Origin: Ga0077527 sp964486865
GTDB taxonomy: Bacteria; Pseudomonadota; Gammaproteobacteria; Burkholderiales; SG8-41
NCBI GenBank assembly: GCA_964486865.1
Contig: CAZAOZ010000007.1
Span: 16,031-80,030, forward strand
Direction: 5' to 3'
DNA length: 64,000 nt
The translations under genes and the position numbers were made by a program. Shown piece after piece: positions 8,471 to 16,434 of this stretch. Position 1 is the first letter of the stretch. Every line of letters begins with the position of its first letter. The notes under the pieces were generated by a model. It did not search any database, was not told the DNA's origin, and saw only the letters and a list, made by a program, of their open reading frames with translations.

Positions 8471-8724
8471 TCCCGGAAACCTCCGTGATACCGGCGGTCT
8501 GGCGCCGCTGCCCGCAAACGGGCCTGCGGCTAACGAGTCCGCGGCGCGCCGGCACATTGGGCCATTTGGCCATGCCACGGAGTACGAGCTCATCCATTCC
8601 CGGAAACCTCCGTGATACCGGCGGTCTGGCGCCGCTGCCCGCAAACGGGCCTGCGGCTAACGAGTCCGCGGCGCGTAGGCACGCTCGGCCACTTGGCCAT
8701 GCCGCGAAGTGCGAGTTCATCCAT
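8421..8724. repeat. 127-bp exact tandem duplication plus a diverged third partial copy
   Basis: Copy A is 8421-8547 and copy B is 8548-8674. By eye they are identical over all 127 bases. A third, partial unit at 8675-8724 matches the first 50 bases of the unit at about 40 of 50 positions. Each unit contains, on the minus strand, a GGAGG ribosome site and the start codon with the first codons of the DUF2946-like gene. The period is not a multiple of three, so upstream copies cannot read through into the gene in frame. Confidence 0.9.
8675..8724 (-). pseudogene. Diverged duplicate of the DUF2946-like gene start
   Basis: On the minus strand from 8724 the sequence reads MDELALRGMAKWPSVPT, close to the MDELVLRGMAKWPNVPA start of the gene downstream, then falls out of frame. 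It could be the original gene start left behind by the tandem duplication. It cannot encode the full protein because the 127-base period shifts the frame. Confidence 0.6.
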
Positions 8725-8957
8725 GGTTTCAATCTATCACAGCCGTGTTTGGCCTCGTTTTCCGGCGTCGGCGTGTGGGTAAAATGGTGGAAGACGTTTG
8801 TAGTGTGGCTGTGTCACGAAAGGCAACACCATGCTGTCGGGAACCCCTGCAACGTATATGAGTCCGCATGTGCAACCGGCGACGCGGTGACATCCTGATT
8901 GCGGTGCCGGTGGCTGGCGCTGCCGCGGTGCTGCCGGACGATTTGCGCTGACAGGGC

Positions 8958-9140
8958 ATGGTTGTGGATCCCCAACCCGTTCCACCTGCTGCGCCCGAGC
9001 CTTGGGAGTGCTGCCAGAGCGGTTGCGAGCCTTGCGTGTACGATCGTTATTGGGAAGCGCTCACTAACTACGAAATCGCACTGCAAGCCTGGAAAGAACG
9101 CCATGTCCCGTCAGGAGTAGGCCCCCAGGATTCACTGTAA
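8958..9140 (+). CDS. Oxidoreductase-like (Oxidored-like) small protein
   Basis: This 60-residue protein carries PEPWECCQSGCEPCVYDRYW followed by an EIALQAWKERH helix. The Cys pattern CC-x3-C-x2-C followed by VYDRYW is the hallmark of the Oxidored-like domain (PF09791), also found at the N-terminus of some mitochondrial proteins. Four cysteines could bind a metal or iron-sulphur cluster, but no activity is established. The ATG at 8958 has only a weak ribosome site. The stop codon lies inside an AT-rich repeat motif. Confidence 0.8.
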   Translation: MVVDPQPVPPAAPEPWECCQSGCEPCVYDRYWEALTNYEIALQAWKERHVPSGVGPQDSL

Positions 9141-9313
9141 CTAATTGTTTTTAATAGTTAATTTTAATTTTCCTGCGGCGAGGCGTCTTTCAGGCGCCTG
9201 CGGATTGAACTCCAGTCTGCGTAGTCCCTCCAATCCTGCCTTACCTGACGACGCCGCTTGGCGTTATGACGCCAGAATTATAAGTTAATTGTTTAAAAAC
9301 AATAAGTTATAAT
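9136..9313. repeat. AT-rich inverted-repeat element of about 178 bases
   Basis: The left end reads TGTAACTAATTGTTTTTAA (9136-9154). The right end, read on the minus strand from 9311, is TATAACTTATTGTTTTTAA, matching at 17 of 19 positions. The ends face outward as terminal inverted repeats around a GC-rich core of about 130 bases with no open frame of note. The size and architecture resemble a small non-autonomous element. No target-site duplication is obvious. The same end motif occurs alone at several other intergenic sites. Confidence 0.5.
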
Positions 9314-9564
9314 TTTTGTTGCGTTGCACTATGTGTATCGGTAAACTCCGCCCCCGGTTCAGTTCCTGAGTGCGTAATAAATCGGTCGCAGGGTTGCAGT
9401 CCATGCCCTGAACACCTAGAATTGGCCAGTTTTTTTGAGTAGCCCACAATCTATTGTGGTTGTTGGCTGAACGTAGTTCCAAGGAGACATTGTTACCGTA
9501 GCGAGGTAACCCGGTTGTGGCGCCCGGCCTTTTGGCAGGCACCCATTCCCAAAGGAGGTTTTGC
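9141..9564. other. Intergenic region and long leader before the lytic transglycosylase, 424 bases
   Basis: No protein gene is supported here. The first half is the AT-rich inverted-repeat element. The right half, about 9314-9564, is a candidate untranslated leader. A TATAAT box at 9308-9313 could start transcription. GTTACC/GGTAAC at about 9492-9510 forms a short hairpin, followed by a G-rich stretch and a strong AAAGGAGG ribosome site. I could not match it to a known riboswitch. Confidence 0.45.
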
Positions 9565-10332
9565 ATGTACGCAAAATCGATTTCCGAACACCCCCCCGTA
9601 AATCCGCTGTCGGTTCAACCGCGCCGGACACGCAAATACCTGACCCTGTTCGCGTTCTTTGCCAGCGTTTCCACCCTGGGGCTGCTGCTGCACGAGCGCC
9701 ATGGCATGGACTGGCTGCAGTCGGCCTACGCCGTCGTGCAGAGCGAGGCCAGCGCGGTTTCCAAGCGGGTGTTGCAGCAGCCGGCCCCGCCGGCCGTCAA
9801 TCCGGACGCGGCGCGCCATCTGGCGCTCGCCGAATTCCTGGCCAAGCGCTACAAGGTTTCCCAGGACGTCACGCTGGAACTGGTCGAGATCGCCCACGCC
9901 GAAGGCCAGGCGACCAGCATTGACCCGCTGCTGATCATGGCGGTAATTGCCATCGAATCCCGCTACAACCCGATCGCCGAAAGCGTGGCCGGCGCCAAGG
10001 GTCTGATGCAGATCATCCCGAAATACCATGGCGACAAGCTGGCTGAATTCGGCGGGGAAAAAGCCGTATTTGATCCCGAATCCAATATCCGGGTCGGTGC
10101 ACGGATCCTCCGGGAATACCTGAGCCGCACCGGCAACCTCGGCATTGCGCTGCAGATGTACGCCGGCGCACTGGGCGACGACAGCGATACCTATACCAAC
10201 AAGGTGCTGGGCGAGAAACAGCGCCTGCAGCGCGTAGTCGCCTCGCTGGCCGGACCGGCGCCCGCAGCGCCGGTCCGTCTTGCCCAGCGCCCGCGCGAAG
10301 TCCGTCACATCGATTCGCCGCTCGGCGAATAA
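9565..10332 (+). CDS. Membrane-anchored lytic transglycosylase (SLT domain)
   Basis: This 255-residue protein has a single N-terminal membrane anchor at about residues 25-43 and a Pro/Ala linker. The SLT domain runs from about residue 117: IDPLLIMAVIAIESRYNP with catalytic Glu131, then GAKGLMQIIPKYH and IRVGARILREYL. Such enzymes cleave peptidoglycan glycan strands, forming 1,6-anhydro ends. AAAGGAGG at 9551-9558 fixes the ATG at 9565. The gene has an unusually long leader and no obvious operon partner. Confidence 0.88.
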   Translation: MYAKSISEHPPVNPLSVQPRRTRKYLTLFAFFASVSTLGLLLHERHGMDWLQSAYAVVQSEASAVSKRVLQQPAPPAVNPDAARHLALAEFLAKRYKVSQDVTLELVEIAHAEGQATSIDPLLIMAVIAIESRYNPIAESVAGAKGLMQIIPKYHGDKLAEFGGEKAVFDPESNIRVGARILREYLSRTGNLGIALQMYAGALGDDSDTYTNKVLGEKQRLQRVVASLAGPAPAAPVRLAQRPREVRHIDSPLGE

Positions 10333-10347
10333 TCATCCCGGCCCGGC

Positions 10348-10719
10348 GTGGCCAGTATTCGCATTGCGTGGGGCGGCGGTTCGGTCGTGGCCGATCTGGT
10401 CGCGGGTCCCACGGTCGCCAAACTGCTGGCGGCGCTGCCCTGCGAGTCCAGCGTTAATACCTGGGGTGAAGAGGTCTATTTTTCGCTGCCGGTGACCACG
10501 ACGCTGGAGCCCGGCGCCCGGCAGGTCGTTGATCCCGGCACTGTCTGTTTCTGGGTGGACGGCAGCGCGCTGGCGCTGCCCTGGGGGCGCACCCCCGCAT
10601 CCCGGGGTGATGAGTGCCGCCTGGTCAGCCCGTGCAACGTGCTGGGTCGCATCCGCGGCGACCCCGCCGTGCTGCGCACCGCCCGGGACGGCGAGGTCAT
10701 CCGCGTCGAGGCTGTCTGA
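10348..10719 (+). CDS. Cyclophilin-like fold protein (TM1367/PF04126 type)
   Basis: This 123-residue protein matches the cyclophilin-like family of TM1367 and its relatives: IRIAWGGGSVVADL, an EVYFSLPV strand, GTVCFWVDGSALALPWGRTP and PCNVLGRIRGD. The family shares the beta-barrel of cyclophilins without established isomerase activity. The start is GTG at 10348 with a poor ribosome site. It lies 15 bases after the transglycosylase and may be co-transcribed with it. Confidence 0.72.
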   Translation: MASIRIAWGGGSVVADLVAGPTVAKLLAALPCESSVNTWGEEVYFSLPVTTTLEPGARQVVDPGTVCFWVDGSALALPWGRTPASRGDECRLVSPCNVLGRIRGDPAVLRTARDGEVIRVEAV

Positions 10720-10734
10720 TCCCTGCCTGCGGCC

Positions 10735-10740
10735 TATAAT
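10735..10740 (+). promoter_or_regulatory. Candidate -10 box for the PhaM-like gene
   Basis: A perfect TATAAT lies 27 bases before the ATG at 10768. No good -35 element is seen at the usual distance, so this is only a candidate. Confidence 0.4.
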
Positions 10741-10767
10741 CGGTGATCCCCACGCCGGAGCAATGCC

Positions 10768-11046
10768 ATGGCCGAACAGGACGTGCCCAAGGATTTTTTC
10801 GAGTTCATGCAGAAAATGTGGAATCCGATGGGGTTCCCGATTCCCGGCATGATTGCGCCGACGATGAACGTCGAGGACATCGGGAAAAAAATCGCCGAGC
10901 TGAAGGCGGTCGAAACCTGGCTGACCATGAACACCGGCTTCGTGCAGATGACCATCAAGACCCTGGAAATGCAGAAGGCGGGGCTGGAAAGCCTGCAGGC
11001 TGCGGGCAAGGCGGCTGCCGATGCCGCAAAAAGAACGCCGGGCTAG
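10768..11046 (+). CDS. phaM: PhaM-like polyhydroxyalkanoate granule regulatory protein
   Basis: This 92-residue protein has a PHA-related N-terminal motif, EFMQKMWNPMGFPIPGMIAPT, then a helical region VEDIGKKIAELKAVETWLTMN and LEMQKAGLESLQAAGKAA. This matches the PhaM family, which in Ralstonia links granules to the nucleoid and activates PHA synthase. It lacks the long Lys/Ala-rich C-terminal DNA-binding tail of the Ralstonia protein. No phaC is nearby, although a thiolase is encoded at 48537-49727. The stop codon lies in the loop of the terminator. Confidence 0.75.
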   Translation: MAEQDVPKDFFEFMQKMWNPMGFPIPGMIAPTMNVEDIGKKIAELKAVETWLTMNTGFVQMTIKTLEMQKAGLESLQAAGKAAADAAKRTPG

Positions 11047-11058
11047 CCGGCGTTTTTT
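11034..11058 (+). terminator. Intrinsic terminator after the PhaM-like gene
   Basis: The stem AACGCCGG/CCGGCGTT closes a five-base loop that contains the stop codon of the preceding gene. A run of six T follows. Confidence 0.8.
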
Positions 11059-11073
11059 CTGGGGCGCGTAAAT

Positions 11074-11970
11074 CTACGCGCGCGCATCCAGCGTCTTCGG
11101 ATCAAAGAACGGCTTGTCACCCCTGATCTGCGTGCGGTGCATCAACCGCCGCGATTCCGGGTCGAAGGCATCGCGGCGGTGCATCGCGCAGCGGTTGTCC
11201 CACATCACCAGGTCGCCGACTTTCCACACCTGGTACCACTCGAATTGTTTTTGCGTGGCATGCGCCCACAACTGGTTCAGCAGGTCTTCGCTTTCGTCCA
11301 GCGGCAGGCCGATGACATAGGCGTTGTGGCGGCGGCCGAGGAACAGGCAGTTGCGGTGGGTTCTTTGATGGGTGCGCACCAGCGGATGAATCGCGCCCGG
11401 CGCATCGCGCGGGTCGGTGACGTCGGTAAAGCCTTTGCGCAGTTCGCCGGCACTGTTGCGGCTGGAGTCGTGGCGGCAATAGCGACCGAGTGCTTCCTTT
11501 TTCAGCGCTGCAGGCAGTGTATCCCAGGCCGCATACATGTTGGAGAAGCCGGTATTGCCGCCCGTCGGCGGCACTTCCAGTGAATAGAGCAGGCTGCCGA
11601 TCGGCGTCAGGTCGTTGTAGGACATGTCGGTGTGCCACACCGCTTCGTAGTGGCCGAGATTGCCGATGGCCTTGCCGTTGACCTTGATGTTCGACATCAC
11701 GGTGATTTCGGGAAACGGGTTCACCACATCCTTGCCGGCGTGGATAGGCGCTGCGTCGAGCACGCCGAACTGGCGCGCGAAGGCGAGCAGCGCCGGGTCG
11801 TCGAGTTGCTGGTTGCGAAAGCGCAGCACCAGGTGCGTATGCCAGGCGTCCTCGATCTGCCGGAACGTTTCCGGGGCAATCGGCTTGGACAGATCCACGC
11901 CGAGTACATCGGCGCCCAGCGCGGCGCCGGTGGGAATGACCGTGATGCTGTTTTTTTGCGGGGTATCCAT
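11074..11970 (-). CDS. TauD/TfdA-family Fe(II)/2-oxoglutarate dioxygenase
   Basis: This 298-residue enzyme has the iron facial triad: His113 and Asp115 in AVWHTDMSY and distal His264 in CAMHRRDAFD. The downstream RRLMHRTQIRG supplies the Arg that binds 2-oxoglutarate. Family members hydroxylate taurine, 2,4-D, carnitine precursors and other small acids with loss of CO2. The substrate is not predictable here. It lies 79 bases downstream of the fumarylacetoacetase-family gene on the same strand and may belong to the same catabolic unit. Confidence 0.87.
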   Translation of the reverse strand: MDTPQKNSITVIPTGAALGADVLGVDLSKPIAPETFRQIEDAWHTHLVLRFRNQQLDDPALLAFARQFGVLDAAPIHAGKDVVNPFPEITVMSNIKVNGKAIGNLGHYEAVWHTDMSYNDLTPIGSLLYSLEVPPTGGNTGFSNMYAAWDTLPAALKKEALGRYCRHDSSRNSAGELRKGFTDVTDPRDAPGAIHPLVRTHQRTHRNCLFLGRRHNAYVIGLPLDESEDLLNQLWAHATQKQFEWYQVWKVGDLVMWDNRCAMHRRDAFDPESRRLMHRTQIRGDKPFFDPKTLDARA

Positions 11971-12049
11971 GCCGGTGTCTCCGTTGTTCAGGCGATCATG
12001 CTACTGCTGCCGCCAGTCATGCTCAAGTATTCAGCCATCATGCGGAAGC

Positions 12050-12964
12050 CTATTTGGCGGTAATTTTGTTGCGCAACAAGCCGATGCCTTCGACTTCGGT
12101 TTCCAGGATGTCGCCGGGTTTCATGAATTCCGGCGGCGTGCGCGCATGGCCCACGCCGGAAGGCGTGCCGGTGAGTATGATGTCGCCCGGTTCCAGTGTG
12201 ATCCCCGCCGACAGTTCGGCGATGATGCGCGGCAGCTTGAAATAGAGATGCTGCGTATTCGAATTCTGTTTGATCACGCCGTTCACGCGGCAGGTCAGGT
12301 TCAGGTTGTTCGGATCGCGCACGTCATTCGCGGTCACGATCCACGGCCCCATGGGCAGGTGGCCGTCGAGGCTTTTGCCGCGGAACCACTGCTGGCCGTG
12401 ATGACGCTGCACCTCTCGTGCCGACACGTCGTTGGCGACCATGTAGCCGTACACGTGCTTCATCGCATCGGCCTCGGCGATGTTGGTGCCGCCGGGGCCG
12501 ATCACCAGTGCGAGTTCCACTTCCCAGTCGAGCTTTTCGGTGACGCCGGGGTGCGCGGGCACATTGCCGTAAGGGCTGTTGACGGTCAGCGGCTGCTTGG
12601 AAAAAAACGCCGGATGCGCCGGCATTTCCTGCACGTGGGGGCGCGCTTTCGCGCCTTCGTTGAAATGGTCGAGATAATTCCAGCCGACGCAGAACACGTT
12701 TTTGCGCGGACGCGGGATCGGTGCGTGCAGTGTGGCCTTGGCGAACGCGCAATGCCCGGTTTTCACGCCGGCGACGGCTTTTTTCACCTGCGCCAGGCCC
12801 GTGCGCCCGGCAGCGACGAGCGAGATCATGTCGTCCGCGGCAAATGACAGTTTGACGCGCGCTTTTTTCGCTGCGGTTGCGAGGTCGATGATGCTGCCGT
12901 CGGCGGCGATGATCCCGATTGTTGCGGGCCCGCGCCTGGTCGCGGAATAGGTTACGAGCTTCAT
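12050..12964 (-). CDS. Fumarylacetoacetate hydrolase family protein
   Basis: This 304-residue enzyme belongs to the FAH superfamily. The metal-binding acidic motif is LDWEVELALVIG, with GYMVANDVSARE, GKSLDGHLPMGPW and LEPGDIILTGTPSGVG downstream. Relatives hydrolyse C-C bonds in fumarylpyruvate, acylpyruvates or 2-hydroxyhepta-2,4-dienedioate in aromatic degradation. An AGGGAG ribosome site supports the ATG at 12964, which overlaps the stop of the upstream iminopeptidase (ATGA). The exact substrate is unknown. Confidence 0.88.
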   Translation of the reverse strand: MKLVTYSATRRGPATIGIIAADGSIIDLATAAKKARVKLSFAADDMISLVAAGRTGLAQVKKAVAGVKTGHCAFAKATLHAPIPRPRKNVFCVGWNYLDHFNEGAKARPHVQEMPAHPAFFSKQPLTVNSPYGNVPAHPGVTEKLDWEVELALVIGPGGTNIAEADAMKHVYGYMVANDVSAREVQRHHGQQWFRGKSLDGHLPMGPWIVTANDVRDPNNLNLTCRVNGVIKQNSNTQHLYFKLPRIIAELSAGITLEPGDIILTGTPSGVGHARTPPEFMKPGDILETEVEGIGLLRNKITAK

Positions 12965-13950
12965 GTCATGCTCCCTGGGTGAGGTGTTTGAATGAGGTGT
13001 TTGAATTTTTCGGCGGCCTTGACCAGTTCCGCGCAAATGCCGGGTTCCCACGCCGAATGGCCGGCGTCCGGCACGACGATGTATTCGGCTTCCGGCCAGG
13101 CGCGGTGCAGGTCGTCGGCCGATACGATGGGGCACACGGCGTCATAGCGGCCCTGCACAATGACGCCGGGTATGCGGCGGATGCGGCCGACGTTGTCAAG
13201 CAATGCATTGTCCGGCAGGAAAATGTCGTTGCTGAAATAGTGCGCCTCGATGCGCGCCAGCCCCAGCGCGACGACATCGCCGGCGAAGTAAGCCACGGTT
13301 TCCGGGCTGGGCAGCAGCGTGGAACATGAACCTTCGTAGGTGCTCCAGGCGCGCGCGGCGGGCATGTGCACCGCCGGATCGGGATCGATCAGCCGGCGAT
13401 GGTAGGCGGCGAGCAGATCGCCGCGCTCGGCTTCCGGTATCGGATCGGCAAACGCGCGCCAGGCCTCCGGAAACAGGTTGCGCAGGCCGTAGAGAAACCA
13501 GTCGATTTCGCTTTTGCGGCACAGAAAAATGCCGCGCAGGATCAGTCCCGTGCAGCGCTGCGGATGGGTTTCGGCATAAGCCAGCGCCAGCGTGCTGCCC
13601 CACGATCCGCCGAATACCAGCCAGCGTTGGATGCCGAGGTGCGCGCGCAGTTTTTCGATGTCACTGACCAGCAGCGGCGTGGTGTTGCCGGTGATCTCGC
13701 CCAGCGGCAGCGAGCGGCCGGCGCCGCGCTGATCGAAAATGACTATGCGGTAATGCGCGGGATCGAAAAAGCGCCGGTGTGCGGGCGACGCGCCGGCGCC
13801 GGGGCCGCCGTGCAGGAATACCACCGGCGCGCCGTGCGGATTGCCGCTTTCCTCGAAATACAGGCGATGCCGGCCGTCGAGATCCAGCATGCCGGTGTTG
13901 TGCGGCGCGAGTTCAGGGTAGAGCGCGGTGCGGGGGGCGTTGACGTCCAT
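12961..13950 (-). CDS. pip: Prolyl iminopeptidase
   Basis: This alpha/beta-hydrolase of about 329 residues releases N-terminal proline. Landmarks are the oxyanion region HGGPGAGASP at residues 48-57, DQRGAGRS, the nucleophile elbow GGSWGS with Ser116, and PDAGHSAWE with the catalytic His. I chose the ATG at 13950 because MDVNAPRTALYPELAPH matches the usual N-terminus. Upstream in-frame starts to about 14043 would overlap the divergent promoter region of maeB. It is coupled to the FAH-family gene. Confidence 0.88.
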   Translation of the reverse strand: MDVNAPRTALYPELAPHNTGMLDLDGRHRLYFEESGNPHGAPVVFLHGGPGAGASPAHRRFFDPAHYRIVIFDQRGAGRSLPLGEITGNTTPLLVSDIEKLRAHLGIQRWLVFGGSWGSTLALAYAETHPQRCTGLILRGIFLCRKSEIDWFLYGLRNLFPEAWRAFADPIPEAERGDLLAAYHRRLIDPDPAVHMPAARAWSTYEGSCSTLLPSPETVAYFAGDVVALGLARIEAHYFSNDIFLPDNALLDNVGRIRRIPGVIVQGRYDAVCPIVSADDLHRAWPEAEYIVVPDAGHSAWEPGICAELVKAAEKFKHLIQTPHPGSMT

Positions 13951-14026
13951 GTTCAGCGTGATAACGAGGCTCACAACAGGGCTCGCAACATACCATAGCC
14001 GCGGCAGCGACGGCGACCCGCTACGG

Positions 14027-14032
14027 TATAAT
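14027..14032 (+). promoter_or_regulatory. Candidate -10 box for maeB
   Basis: A perfect TATAAT stands 59 bases before the maeB start and between divergent genes. The -35 region is weak. Confidence 0.45.
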
Positions 14033-14090
14033 TCTGCTCCCACATTGCCACGGCCCCGTGGTCGGAATTTCCGGCAGGCGGGCGCATAAA

Positions 14091-16388
14091 ATGCCTGACG
14101 AGCAGTTACGCAAAGCAGCTCTCGAATATCACCGCTTGCCGGTGCCCGGCAAGATTTCCGTCACGCCGACCAAGGGACTGGTCAACCAGCGCGATCTCGC
14201 GCTGGCCTACACGCCCGGCGTGGCCATGGTGTGCGAGGAAATTGCCGCCAGGCCGGCGGATGCCAGTCTTTACACGGCGCGCGGCAATCTGGTCGCCGTC
14301 ATTACCAACGGTACCGCGGTACTGGGCCTGGGCAACATCGGCCCGCTGGCGGCGAAGCCGGTCATGGAAGGCAAGGCGGTGCTGTTCAAGAAGTTCGCCG
14401 GCATCGACGTCTTCGATATTGAAATCAACGAGCAGGATCCGCACAAGCTGGTCGATATCATCGCCGCGCTGGAACCCACTTTCGGCGGCATCAATCTCGA
14501 GGACATCAAGGCGCCGGAGTGCTTTATCGTCGAGCGCGAGCTCCGGAAGCGCTGCAAGATCCCGGTGTTTCACGACGATCAGCACGGCACCGCCATCACC
14601 GTCAGCGCGGCGTTCATCAACGGCCTGAAGGTCGTCGGCAAGGACATCGGCAAAATAAAACTCGTCGTGTCCGGCGCGGGCGCCGCGGCGCTGGCCTGTC
14701 TCGACCTGCTGGTGTCGCTGGGGCTGAAAAAGGAAAACATCACTGTCACCGATATCGCCGGCGTGGTGTACCAGGGCCGCAAGGAAGAGATGGACGACGA
14801 GAAGGCGCGTTACGCCATCGACACCAGGGCGCGCAAGCTGGGCGATGTGATGGCCGGCGCCGATGTTTTCCTGGGCCTGTCCGCCGGCAAAGTGCTGAAG
14901 CCGGAGATGGTCAAGCAGATGGCGGAACGGCCGCTGATCCTCGCGCTGGCCAATCCCGAGCCGGAAATCCTGCCTGAACTGGTGAAGGAAGTGCGCCCTG
15001 ATGCGGTGATGGCCACCGGGCGCTCGGATTACCCGAACCAGGTCAACAACGTGCTGTGTTTTCCGTTCATTTTCCGCGGCGCGCTGGATGTCGGCGCGAC
15101 TACGATCAACCGTGAGATGGAAATTGCCGCGGTCAACGCCATTGCCGCGCTGGCGCAGGCCGAGCAGTCCGACATTGTCGCCGCCGCCTATGGCGAGCAG
15201 GATCTCAAGTTCGGCCCCGACTACCTGATCCCGCGGCCCTTCGATCCGCGGCTGATCAGCATCGTTGCGCCGGCAGTCGCCAAGGCCGCGATGGAGAGCG
15301 GCGTGGCGACGCGCCCGATCACCGATTTCGACGCCTACGTGCAGCGCATGACCGAGGTCGTCTATCACTCCGGCCTGATCATGCGGCCGGTGATGGCGGC
15401 GGCGAAAAAATCGCCCAAACGGGTGGTCTATGCCGAAGGCGAGCAGGAGACGGTGCTGCGCGCGGTGCAGGTGGCCGTCGATGAAGGCATCGTGCGGCCG
15501 GTGCTGATCGGCCGTCCCGACGTCGTCAAGATGCGTATCGAGCGTCTGGGCCTGCGGTTGCAGCGTGACCGCGATTTCGAGCTCGTCGATCCCAACAACG
15601 ATCCGCGCTATCGCGAGTACTGGACCGAATACCTGCGCCTGGGCGAGCGTCATGGCGTGACGCCGGAAATCGCCAAGTCAGACATGCGCCGGCGTCCCAC
15701 GCTGATCGGCGCCATGCTGATGCGACTGGGGGCGGCCGATGCGATGCTGTGCGGCACGCTGGGCCGTTACGACAGCCATCTGCGCTTCATCGACCTGGTC
15801 ATCGGCAAGCGGGCGGGCGTGCGGAATTTTTCCGCGATGAACATGCTGATGCTGCCGGGACGCACGGTGTTCATTTGCGATACCTATGTCAATTTCGATC
15901 CCACGGTCGAGCAGATTGCCGAATCGACCGTGCTCGCCGCCGAGGAAATCAGCCGCTTCGGCCTGGTGCCGAAAGTCGCGCTGCTGTCGCACTCAAGTTT
16001 CGGCGCCGCCGAGTCGCCGACCGCGCAGAAAATGCGCGCGGCGCTGGCGCTGATCAATGCGCGCGCCCCCGGACTCGAGATCGACGGCGAGATGCACGGC
16101 GACGCCGCGCTGTCCGAGGAAATCCGCCTGCGCATGTTTCCGAACTCGCGGTTCAAGGGGCAGGCCAACCTGCTGATGATGCCGACGCTGGACGCCGCCA
16201 ACATTTCCTTCAACCTGCTGAAAATCTCATCGGGCGACGGCATTACGGTCGGCCCGATCCTGCTCGGCGCAGCGCGGCCCGTGCATATCCTGACCGCCAG
16301 TGCGACGGTGCGCCGCCTTGTCAACATGACGGCACTGGCGGTGGTCGATGCCGGCGCCCAGCGCGGCGAGCAGCGTCCCCTGCTGTGA
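14091..16388 (+). CDS. maeB: NADP-dependent malic enzyme with phosphotransacetylase-like domain
   Basis: This 765-residue two-domain enzyme converts malate to pyruvate and CO2 with NADP. The malic domain spans about residues 1-425, with LAYTPGVAMVCEEI, FHDDQHGTAITV and the nucleotide-binding VVSGAGAAALA. The C-terminal part from about residue 430 resembles phosphate acetyltransferase (RVVYAEGEQETVLRAVQV, MLMLPGRTVFICDTYVN, LMMPTLDAANISFNLLK). In this family that part is regulatory and responds to acetyl-CoA. The chosen ATG gives the usual N-terminus. fumC follows 46 bases downstream, a C4-acid pairing. Confidence 0.95.
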   Translation: MPDEQLRKAALEYHRLPVPGKISVTPTKGLVNQRDLALAYTPGVAMVCEEIAARPADASLYTARGNLVAVITNGTAVLGLGNIGPLAAKPVMEGKAVLFKKFAGIDVFDIEINEQDPHKLVDIIAALEPTFGGINLEDIKAPECFIVERELRKRCKIPVFHDDQHGTAITVSAAFINGLKVVGKDIGKIKLVVSGAGAAALACLDLLVSLGLKKENITVTDIAGVVYQGRKEEMDDEKARYAIDTRARKLGDVMAGADVFLGLSAGKVLKPEMVKQMAERPLILALANPEPEILPELVKEVRPDAVMATGRSDYPNQVNNVLCFPFIFRGALDVGATTINREMEIAAVNAIAALAQAEQSDIVAAAYGEQDLKFGPDYLIPRPFDPRLISIVAPAVAKAAMESGVATRPITDFDAYVQRMTEVVYHSGLIMRPVMAAAKKSPKRVVYAEGEQETVLRAVQVAVDEGIVRPVLIGRPDVVKMRIERLGLRLQRDRDFELVDPNNDPRYREYWTEYLRLGERHGVTPEIAKSDMRRRPTLIGAMLMRLGAADAMLCGTLGRYDSHLRFIDLVIGKRAGVRNFSAMNMLMLPGRTVFICDTYVNFDPTVEQIAESTVLAAEEISRFGLVPKVALLSHSSFGAAESPTAQKMRAALALINARAPGLEIDGEMHGDAALSEEIRLRMFPNSRFKGQANLLMMPTLDAANISFNLLKISSGDGITVGPILLGAARPVHILTASATVRRLVNMTALAVVDAGAQRGEQRPLL

Positions 16389-16390
16389 TT

Positions 16391-16412
16391 TTACAACCCG
16401 TTGTTTTTATTG
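16391..16412 (+). repeat. AT-rich TTGTTTTTA motif between maeB and fumC
   Basis: TTACAACCCGTTGTTTTTAT lies just after the maeB stop and 25-45 bases before fumC. It shares the core with motifs at 9136, 9285, 21531, 34050, 39645 and 57802. Confidence 0.5.
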
Positions 16413-16434
16413 ATTATTTTCAGCGATTGCCGAT

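Noticed and set aside
9480..9564. A c-di-GMP (GEMM) riboswitch before the lytic transglycosylase
   Set aside because: A GGTAACCCGG stretch is suggestive, but the conserved GCACAGGGCAAACC and GGGACGCAAAGCC blocks are missing.
14106..15653. A 515-codon open frame on the minus strand
   Set aside because: It is antisense to maeB, whose malic and PTA-like motifs are clear. The frame is His/Arg/Gln-rich like other GC-driven shadows.
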